The notes under the pieces: model-generated
What the model was told of the DNA's origin: nothing
The model's input: the letters and a program-made list of their open reading frames with translations, nothing else
Database searches by the model: none
From: Meghimatium bilineatum
Lineage: Eukaryota; Mollusca; Gastropoda; Stylommatophora; Philomycidae
Assembly: GCA_034231615.1 (NCBI GenBank)
Contig: CM067299.1
Coordinates: forward strand, 11,370,469 to 11,434,468
Length of the DNA: 64,000 nt
Direction: 5' to 3'
Shown: one piece after another, positions 51,701 to 63,700 of the stretch
Layout of the letters: every line of letters starts with the position of its first letter
Position numbering within the stretch: the stretch's first letter is position 1
Program-made: the position numbers and the translations under genes

Positions 51701-54700
51701 TGTTCGACACAATAACGACCCTGATTGCCTAGAGTTCGACACAATAACGACTCTGATTGCCTAGAGCTCGACACAATAACGACTCTGATTGCCTAGAGTT
51801 CGACACAATAACGACCCTGATTGCCTCGTGTTCCACACAATAACGACCCTGATTGCTACTGTTTCAGATACACGTTTTAATACCGCCACATCAAATAAAT
51901 TAAATATAAACAATCATATTCTCAGGAACGTAGTTATGATTTAGCAATGGAAAAAGTTAGAAGGACGCTTCCCAGAAAAACATCCACAACTTACTTCGAA
52001 GATCTTTATTTTTTACTGACTTCATTACCTTTTATGTGTGAGTAGTGCCACAATCGTAAGGAGAGAAGTGCGGGGTCTGTGCAAATATTGGTCCAATCCC
52101 AGATCAGGTACCTATCGTCTTATTTTTATTTTGATTACTTCCTTTGGCTATGTTATCAGACAACGGATATTTATTAAGCCACACCAAGTCCTAACTCACA
52201 CCTAACTCACACAACTCTCTCAACCACTCATAGAACCGTTCTAAGTAAATAAATATGTAAATTAACAACCATAGATAAGCATATTTATAAACATAACCAC
52301 GGGGAAACAATAAAAAGAAATATAAGACGGTTGGCACCATATTTACAATTAAACTCATTTTTATAGTACTTGTGTTTCGTGACAATTTTTATTTGGTGAG
52401 TTTTATTTGCCACCCACCAATCTACGGCCATGCATATTTTTAATAACAAAATGTATGTTCACGCTACAAGTACGTATATTGTAAAATTTTACTGTAGAAT
52501 TGCTATCGTTCGACCTTTTCATTAATAAAAATATTTCAAAATCTGAACTTTACACAATCTTCTCTCGCTTGTATGTTGTAAAACGTAATTGTTTTATTAC
52601 TGAAGCAAATGAACATTTTTTGAGTTGCCATATGACCCTCCAGACACTCAAACACTATGACGCGCCATGCTCATATTAGCCCTGATAATAGTGATTTCGA
52701 CACATGTGATTACCTAATTATAATACAATGTGCTGTATCGCAGCACCACATTTTCTGCAGAATTCAGAGATAAGATACGTATTGAACAACTTAATGTAAT
52801 GACATGGAAAAGTGTCGATTGCAGATTTGATGAGCACTGTAGGAGGTTCATTTATTTGTGGTGAGGTACAAATCGCGGGCGTGACTCCAATGTGGTTATA
52901 TCAGACCCATCATCATCATCAGGTGCCATGCCGGGTGGCGTAGGCGGTCATGGCTCTCCACAGCTCTCTGTCCACAGTATTATGTATCAAAGTCGTTGTT
53001 GTTTCTTTGCCGTGCCAGGTTGTCAAACTGTCTAATATTTTCTCACGTTGTCGCCCTCTGTCTCTGGTGCCTTCAATCTTGCCTGTTGTGATTATGTTCT
53101 CTAAACCTGCCTGTCTCATGAAGTGGCCAAAAAAAGAAGATTGCCTTTTTCTTATATTGTTGATTAAGGTCCGTTTCGCATTTAACTCTTTTAACACCTC
53201 TACATTAGTTTTTCTGGCAGTCCATGGTATTCTCAGCATTCTTCTGTAGAACCACATCTCCGTTGCCTCCAATCTCCCACTTTCCAGTTTGTTTATTGTC
53301 CAAGACTCGCACCCATATGTTAGTATAGGGGTTATATAGCACTGCAGAACTCTCTTTTATAGAGCATAAAACATCAGACCCATATTGATCATTAAAAAAA
53401 TTTGTGAAAACCGTGGTTCATGTAACCTGGCACCATTACTCCTAAAATTGCACATATTAGCGTTAAGCACAGGCGGCAAGGAGTTCTGATCATGTATGAT
53501 TATCTGTGTGTGTGTTATATTGATTTTTTACACAGAGATCTGGGGTTATTTCTAAAACGTCAGTGTCACCACTGACTCCATGGACAAGGTTTAAATACGA
53601 TGAATGTGAGATTCAAGAAGTGCAAAATTGGCCACTTGATCAGAACAAATCTTCGTATGGGCAGAGCATACATGCACCTGTGTAACGCTGACGTAACGTC
53701 CTACAAATAGATGACGATTATGTTAAGTGATAGAAACATTGAAACGACATATCCATGTACATTTTTGAGGTGTTTTTTGTTATTGCTGTAATTTGAATAA
53801 AAATTACATGATACAAATACTATCTTTATCACTCTCTATGACATTTCTTTCTGACCTCTATTTTTAAAGTTCAAAATAAATCATTGATTTCCTTGAGACA
53901 TAAACAAAACATGAAACACAACCAAATCGAGTATTCACACATCTTCTAAATTATGCCATGTTGTACATTACAGATATTACCAACATCCCTCACAATACCA
54001 CTCATAGCCAAGTATTTTATCTTTACCTTTATAATGAACGTTCTGGAAATCCTGGTCACGGTACTCATTATAAGTGCTCATAACAGGATTCCTCGCATGG
54101 CTATCATGCCAAAATGGATGTGTTGGCTATTTTTGTACAAGTAAGTACACAATTATCCCTGTAACAACATTAAGATTTAATAATAATACATAAATTGGCA
54201 TCGTATAATTCTAGATGACCCATAGAACTTATTATTCCACAGTAGACTTGGAAGTGCTTGTATTCTAATAACTGTCATAAATTGCAAATTTCTTATGATT
54301 TTTTTCTCACAACTGATTTACCTGTTCATCTCGCTTAGAACGCTTCACCTTAACCATTTGTTCTGCTATCGACCACGTTGAAACAACGGTAATATTCAAA
54401 CGTATTTCGCAAATATGTATGTATTCCATAAGCACCTACAAAGATCTCACTGAGTGGACTTTCTAATCTCACGAATTTGCACAACATCCTAGATGAAACC
54501 AATTAATACATCCATTATTTCAAATCAATTTACCGGAGTCACACAAAATAAACATACACGTAGCTATCTGCCATTTTGACAGGGGGTGGTCATTAGGGGG
54601 GGGGGTCACTAGATGTACATGGTTGTCCATGTGATCGAACTCTTTTTAGGCAGGTCATCATCAACATTTGGGATTTTGATAAAATCTTATTAAAGCTCAT

Positions 54701-57700
54701 ACAGATAGTGTCTACATAACACCTATAATCTACACAAACATCGCATTCACATTAGCAGCGTAGTGTCAAATGTCAAAAATACATTTGAATTTAATTTATT
54801 TAGCAAAATGTAATATTAGGAAGGTTTGTGGAAAACAAAATATATCGGCAAGTCATCGACGAAACAAAAATGTTTGTAATTCGCTGCTGTAGATTAACCA
54901 GTTTATTAATAGTTCTAAGAAGACATTTTTAAATATTTAATACTTAAGACTTATCATTTTGTTGTCGTTCTCATGTAACGTATTCTTTTCATAACGTAGT
55001 ATTCCTTATGAATCTCCTTAAATCCTCATTGTCTCTGGAAAGTTGGCCCGCTTCCTCTAGCAACATTTGCATACATTTCTGATTATTTCTTGTCCAGCGA
55101 CGTTTTTGTCGGCCTCTGACTCTAGTGCCTTCTATCGCCCCGTCCAACAACACTCTTTCCATGTCATCGTGTCTCATCACATGTGCACATGGCATAAAAT
55201 ACCTAACTTCCTTCTTAATATGGTTTAAAAGCCATCCTTCTTGAACGTTGCTTTTTCTTAGCACGTCTTGGTTGAACTTTCTTGCTGCCCATGGTACTTT
55301 CAGGACCTTTCTATAGCACTTCATTTCGAAAGCATCTATCCTAATACTCGCTAATTCCAAACTAAATTTTCAAGAAATCCATAAGAAATATCTTGGCACA
55401 ATACTCTTGTAGTTTGCCGTTACTTTCAGGAGGAACATCCAATTATATATGACCATATGGAAAAAAAAACGTACGTTCTCTTCGCCATCTTGGACCGGAA
55501 GTCTTATCATTTTATTATCTATATTCGGAACGCTTAATGTCAAGAATTATGTTTTAATCTCTATTCATGAAAATTAAAGACAATTATGTTTTATGCTCTA
55601 TTCATGGAGATTAATGGCAAGAGTTATGTGTTAATTTCTATTCATGGAGATTTATGGCAACTATTCTATTTTCGCTTCTTTCAAACTGCTTTATTTGAGT
55701 TATTTAAGTTGAATCACGCCGATGCCTTAATAGCATTTAAAGTAGCCGTGTATTGACAAGGTCCGAAATGGGAACAAAGAATAGCAACAATTTTTACCTT
55801 CCATGCATGTCGTAAGAGGCGAATTATGTCGTTATAGTTTGTCGTGCATCCCAAATAGGGTGAAAAAGTGCCGAAGCTATGCTAAAGTCGGATGTGTCCG
55901 GCCGAAAGGGGCATACATCGCAGTATAGTTCCAAACCAAGGTGATTTGTATTACATTCTCCGGACTACATTTTTCTCATATAAAAGAGTTTGAGAATGAA
56001 CGATTAAGAAGAATAACTGATCTACTGTGAATCAATCATCTTTTCCCTAACACTTTAGTAGACATTGCACTAATTAGTGGACAATACCATCATTCTCACA
56101 TTAATAGCTATATTTATTCAATTAATATTACTTTTTAAGGTTCAATAAAGTGATCCGTGACCAAATCAAATGACAACAATCTAATATCCAAATTTCTTAT
56201 GTTATTGTACTGAGCTTATGTGATTCGGAGATTTGAAAAGTTGTAACCAAGGATACCGATCTAGCTGTTAGCGTGCAGCGCACTGGCCATCCACGACCCA
56301 CTATGTATGTAGCGCGCATATCGAGTTATTGGGGACTTTCGTCGCCAAACGTTGACTGTGTTGGTAAATACGTCTTTGTCTTAATTTTACTGTTCCGTTT
56401 AATTATTTTAGCTTTTTGTTCCGTTGAAACCTGGTCATTGATCCTTGTAGAGTACCCTTTTTAATCTTAACATTAGATTACTGTACTCTTAAAAACTGTT
56501 GATATTTGTATTTATGAAAATATATCGATGAGTTCAATTGTATTTGTAAAAATGTATCGATGTGTTCAATTGTATTTGTAAAAATATATCGATGAGTTCA
56601 ATTGTATTTGTAAAAATGTATCGATGTGTTCAATTGTATTTGTAAAAATGTATCGATGTGTTCAATTGTATTTGTAAAAATGTATCCTTGTGTTCAATTG
56701 TTCAGACTTCCGAAATATTTATTTATGGAGCGCCCCGACCATGACACTCGCTGGCAGCAGAAAACGTGTACAGCTCCCCCATCCTATCCAGTTACACCTC
56801 AGGTGAGTATATTTTATTGATTTTCTGTGTCTATAAAGATGTTTACATTAATTACTTTCATCGTTCGCAATTATCTAGTTAAACAGTCACAAATCATTAT
56901 TACTTGTAGAATCTTTCAATTAAGTGGTGTCTATAAATTACGTTAAAATTGTCTTTCCACTTTTTTGTAGACCATTTCCCTTTTCAGCAACTGTCAAGAC
57001 TTCACACACCCCCACCCCCTTCCCTACTTAAATGTGCCAAAAAATATATCATTGCTCTTTAAATCGTGTTAGCATAACATTATGCGAAAACTAAGATTAC
57101 AATGATTTGTTTACATTTCAGAAAATTTTTTCACATTCAAACAATTAAAATGGTGTATTAAAAACTGTATTTTTGATATAAATTTTCGTCAAACTCCACT
57201 TCCCCTTGTCAACAACGGTCAAATTCCCCCACTTCCTAGTGTATTTTTAATATAATTTAAGGACAGTCCCTTAGAAAAGTAGGAAAAAAATTGTGTAATT
57301 TCTGTCTATGACCATGTTCTGATGAACTTCAAAGCCGAGATTTATTATTTTCATCACAAACTGCATTTATTTTTAAGAATATTCCTTGCACTGGGTTCAA
57401 TTTGTTTGATTTCTTAGATTCCTTGCACTGGGATCAATTTGTTTGTTTTCTTAGATTCACAGTATGACTGGTTCTGTAAAATGTAAAGTTAACCTATAGC
57501 AATTATTAACGCCGTAGCGGTGTGAGATGTTAGTGATCTCACATTTCAGTGGCTCTGCTATATGAGGGATGTAGCCATCTCCTCTCACTCGAAGTTTTTT
57601 CTTCCCGACTTAATCCGGTACCCATTTGAGGTTATCCATGGAGCCGTTGCGATATGAAAAAACATTCCCACCTCAATTATGAAATGAATCCAGGACCACT

Positions 57701-60700
57701 CCACGAATGTACTTACTACAATGTATGTACAATAAGACAAGAAGTACACTCTTGATGATATTAAGTAATGTTAAACTAAAGTACAGTTTATTCAAAGATG
57801 AAACTTTTTTTTCCTGCTGGATCATCCTGTGTGGAGAAAGAAGGGAATTATTCCTGATCGATGAAATCTGCTTTGCAAGCCCTCCACAACTCAAACACAC
57901 TCTACGTGGATGTCTTAAAATTACTGCTCTTTCAACTAAACAACCAAGCAAATGACGAAGTTCTCCCGTGAATTCCAGACCACTAACACATCAGAGAACA
58001 TTAGATAGCATGCCAGCTAGCAAAAACTGGAAGTAACTGCTGAGAGCAATAGATTTTAAATGCAGTAACATTATCATAAATTAAGTGCATCATTAAAAAC
58101 TACACATGCATGGAATGGATCTTAACTTACACACGCAGTCAAACAGACGATGCCAACAACAAGCTTGGAAGAAAGGAACGAAGACATCATTTTTAGATTG
58201 AGAACAGGCTACATTAAACTCCAAACAACACATGCACGTGAAGTTTGCTGTTGGTGACACGAATATGTACCTTGTGGAGAATCTCCCCAAAAAATAAACA
58301 TATTTTAAAGAACTGTCCACTGTATGACACCACAAGAAGAAAATGGACAAGCTCAACCGCCCTGTCTCGAAGCTAGTGACCATAGCACAGTTCATTGATA
58401 AAATCTATATCAGCTTCTTAATTTAGCTGCAAGGTGAGAAAGAAGAAAACAACAGCATAGACCGAATATTGTTATTCAATCAAATAAATGCGACTCAGTG
58501 ACTTGAACTTTTTATTTCTCAATGAAGATATTCAGATTAAGTTACCATTAGTGGTCTTTTTTTTTAAATCACCAAATATCTCACATAAATGAATAAACTG
58601 CCTTTTCACTGAAGATGCATCTATGGCCCTGGCTTGTTGGGCGGTTGTCTGTACAATATATACGAAAGGGAGAGATGTCAGGAACACGTTTGAGAAACAA
58701 TGACCTAGATTATTGCACAGTAACATCTGATTTCATAGCTCAAACAATTATTTGTATCCCAGGTTCAAAGCAAATAGTTTAACAAATCTTCCATTCTGTA
58801 ACCTCACGAACACAAACAGTTTAACAAATCTTCCATTCAGTAACCTCACGAACACAAAACAAATAGTTTAACAAATCTTCCATTCTGTAACCTCACGAAC
58901 ACAAAGCAAATAGGTTAACAAATCTTCCATTCTGTAACCTCACGAACACAAACAGTTTAACAAATCTTCCATTCTGTAACCTCACGAACACAAAGCAAAT
59001 AGGTTAACAAATCTTCCATTCTGTAACCTCACGAACACAAACAGTTTAACAAATCTTCCATTCAGTAACCTCACGAACACAAAACAAATAGTTTAACAAA
59101 TCTTCCATTCTGTAACCTCACGAACACAAAGCAAATAGGTTAACAAATCTTCCATTCTGTAACCTCACGAACACAAACAGTTTAACAAATCTTCCATTCT
59201 GTAACCTCACGAACACAAAGCAAATAGGTTAACAAATCTTCCATTCTGTAACCTCACGAACACAAACAGTTTAACAAATCTTCCATTCTGTAACCTCACG
59301 AACACAAACAGTTTAACAAATCTTCCATTCTGTAACCTCACGAACACAAAGCAAATTGTTTAACAAATGTTCAATACATATAAAGAATTACATTCTTGTC
59401 ACCAAGGGGCCAAATAAAAGGTTTTAGAGATCTATTTTGATCAACATTGAATCCTGAAAACAACATCATCACCTGATCTTCTCTTTTTTTGTGGTAATAA
59501 TTATAATGAAGCTTTGGCCTTATGTCTCTTTTAGGTTCCTAGAGCCAACATTTTCATGAGGCAATCTGCAGCTGAAAGCAAGAAGAAAAAATTAAAACTT
59601 GGAGGACTAGCTTTCACAAGTGTAGACTCAAGGTATCAGTTGATGTGTAAATAGATGTAGCCTAAAAATCTAGGCATAATTAAGGTATCAGTTAATGTGT
59701 AAATAGATGTAGCCTAAAAATCTAGGCATAATTAAGGTCTCAGTTAATGTGTAAATAGATGTAGCCTAAAAATCTAGGCATAATTAAGGTATCAGTTGAT
59801 GTGTAAATAGATGTAGCCTAAAAATCTAGGCATAATTAAGGTATCAGTCGATGTGTAAATAGATGTAGCCTAAAAATCTAGGCATAATTAAGGTATCAGT
59901 TAATGTGTAAATAGATGTAGCCTAAAAATCTAGGCATAATTAAGGTATCAGTTGATGTGTAAATAGATGTAGCCTAAAAATCTAGGCATAATCAAGGTAT
60001 CAGTGATGTGTAAATAGATGTAGCCTAAAAATCTAGGCATAATTAAGATATCAGTTGATGTGTAAAAATGATGTTGCTAAAAAACGTCATGCGTGTAGGT
60101 AAAAAATATTTTCCACTTTACAAGATGTGAACAGGTAGTTTCATTATGCAAAATGTTGACAGACAGTCGCATTATACAGGTAAACATGTCATTGTAAACA
60201 TATAGTACTAGTATACAACATATAAACTTATAGTTCTAGTATACAACATATAAACTTATAGTTCTAGTATACAACATATAAACTTATAGTTCTAGTATAC
60301 AACATATAAACTTATAGTGCTAGTATATAACATATACACTTATAGTTCTAGTATACAACATATAAACTTACAGTGCTAGTATATAACATATACACTTATA
60401 GTTCTAGTATACAACATATAAACTTATAGTTCTAGTATACAACATATAAACTTATAGTTCTAGTATACAACATATAAACGTATAGTTCTAGTATACAACA
60501 TATAAACGTATAGTTCTAGTATACAACATATAAACTTATAGTGCTAGTATACAACATATAAACTTATAGTTCTAGTATACAACATATACACTTATAGTTC
60601 TAGTATACAACATATAAACTTATAGTGCTAGTATATAACATATACACTTATAGTTCTAGTATACAACATATAAACGTATAGTTCTAGTATACAACATATA

Positions 60701-63700
60701 AACTTATAGTGCTAGTATATAACATATACACTTATAGTTCTAGTATACAACATATACACTTATAGTTCTAGTATACAACATATAAACTTATAGTGCTAGT
60801 ATATAACATATACACTTATAGTTCTAGTATACAACATATAAACGTATAGTTCTAGTATACAACATATACACTTATAGTTCTAGTATACAACATATAAACT
60901 TATAGTTCTAGTATACAACATATAAACTTATAGTTCTAGTATACAACATATAAACTTATAGTTCTAGTATACAACATATAAACGTATAGTGCTAGTATAC
61001 ATCCTGTAAACAGAAAGTTCTAGTATACAACCTGTGAACATATTGTTCTAGTATACCACCTGTAAACGGATATTTATAGTATACAACCTGTAAACATATA
61101 GTTCTATAACGATCATCATCATCAAGTGCCGTTCCGAATGGAGTTGGTGATCATATTTCTCCATCTACGTCAATCTCTCATATATTTCATCATCTCTATT
61201 GGTGACATGATCTCTGTTGGTCAATCAAAGCCATTTAGTCAAACTGTCCAATATTTTTTCTCTGGCTTTTCCCCTTGATCTTTTCCCTTCTATCCTTCAT
61301 ATTGTCACTATATTCTCAATGCCTCTTCTTCTCATTATGTGCACAATAAATGTTGACTGTCTTTTTCTTATATTATCAATAATGCATCTTTACACATCCA
61401 TCCTTCTAAGACATTCTTCATTAGTAATCATTGCTGCCCAAGGAATGAGTAACATTCTTCGAATAAACCACATTTCCGCTGCCTCCAATAATTTTTGTGA
61501 TGTCTTATTTATTGTCCATGCTTCACTTCCATAGACTATTACTATCTATAACGATAACTGTGATAATCTAATAGTGTTACTTATTTAACTAATAGCTAAC
61601 AAATATTAAAACTAATGTTAATGCCGCAGTTTGTTAATCCCCTGACAGTTTGCTTAGCTGTATTAGTTCCATAACACATTGTAACATATAGTTGTAAACA
61701 TATAGTTCCAATATACAACATGTAAACAGAAAGTCCCACTATACAAAATGTAAACATATAGTTATAGTATACAATATGTAAGCAAATAGTTCCAATATGC
61801 AACATGTAAACATTAATCCCACTCTACAACACGTAAAAATATAGTTATAGTATACAAATAGTCATACAGAAGACGGATGTGTCGGGCCATTGACGAAAAC
61901 AAAACAGCGACACAGCGCATTTCAGTTCTCTGGACTAAATCCTGGTGGAAATCTAGTAGGACAATTGTCCTGCTACAAGATACAAGAGAGATCTGACGGG
62001 AGTTTGAGAATGGTCGCTGAAGAAGAAGAAGAAGAAGTATACAAATGACTGTAAGCTGATAGTTCTAATATACAACATGTAAATAGACGTCAGTACCATT
62101 ATTCAACATATAGTCGTACAGGGATACTCTAAATCCTAAAAGCATGATAAAAATTAATATGTCTTTCTCTTGCAACCTATCAATATTGTTATTACAATAT
62201 CAACACTATCTTGCACGTACCATCTTGGTGCAGATTAACAATGTGATGCCACAATACCAGTTTAGAGCAGGCCACCCATCAATCGCATACACGAAAGAGT
62301 AGCATCATTCTGATACTCATTTATTTGTAATTTAACAGGTGAAACATATAGAAATTTTCTCTACGAATAAAGATTCAGTATAGTGATGCATGATTGTCAA
62401 TTTAGTATGTGCACGAGAGGAACAGGAAATGAAAAATACGTTGTGAGTTCTGTCTCAGACTGTTCACGACCTGTGTGCCTGACACGTCCTACTCCATTGG
62501 TACACTAACTGGGCTGATAGGCATACTAACTGTCGACAAAGCGATGTTCATAAAATATAATTAGCACCTCAGTTTAATATATCAAATATACGTTGATCCT
62601 AATATATTAAATATACATTAATCCTAATATACATCGGGCATGTCCTACGCGCAGACACCAACAGAATACACCACCAATCTCTTGAATTGATACCTACAGG
62701 CAAAAGAGCAAGGGGTAGACCAAAAGAAACACTCAGAAGAACAATACTTAGAGAAAGTAAAACAACCAATATTCTTACTATTCAAGAACTGCACATAATA
62801 GCTTTAAACAGACAGAATTGGAGAGATCTGATCTCTGCCCTATGCGCTAACTTCATCGCAAAAAGAAAATGAATGAATCCTAATATATTACATATACATT
62901 GATTCTAATAAATGAAAGTGTGAACTGCACTTGAAAAGAAACATCACACTTAAATGTAACTTAATAGTTATAGTGGTACAAAAGTCAGTGAACCTGGTTG
63001 ATAGTCTTCTGATCTATAGCATGATTCCAAAACAAGCATAGTCCGCTGACTATTCTACACTGTTCGTCCATTCAACACTGCCCTAGATTTTTGCTCCAGT
63101 TCTTTTTCTGTGATGCCAAAATCACTGCAAATTTTTCATTTCTGTTTTTTTTCTGTAATGCCAAGATCACTGCAAATTTTTCACTCCGGTTTCTTTCTGT
63201 GATGCCAAAATCACTACAAATTTTCACTCCGGTTTTTTTTCTGTGTTATCAAGATCACTGCAAATTTACACTCCGCTTTTTTTCTGTGATGTTAAGATCA
63301 CTGCAAATTTACACTCCCCTTTTTTTCTGTTATGTCAAGCACACTGAGATTTTTCATTATCTCTCCTCACCAACCTGTTCTACATCATTCCTGTGGACAC
63401 TATGTCAATACCTATATTGCATTACAGCTATCTGCTATTCTCAGGGCATGCCCAAGCATGCCATCTTCTCAACCAAACATGTCATCTTCTCATCATGACA
63501 TATCTTCTCATCCAAGCATGCCATTGTCTCAACCAAACATGTCATCTTCTCAACCAAACATGTCATCTTCTCATCAGAACAAGCCATCTTCTCATCATTT
63601 GTTTCTGTATGGTTCCGAAAATTAATAGAGCAGGAATTATTTAAACAACAAGCAAAAACTTAGACCAATCGAAACTTAGAAATTTGTATCAGAAATATCT

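Noticed and set aside
51415-51862. CRISPR-like array of regular 31-bp repeats
   Set aside because: Units are head-to-tail with no unique spacers, in animal DNA; it is a minisatellite.
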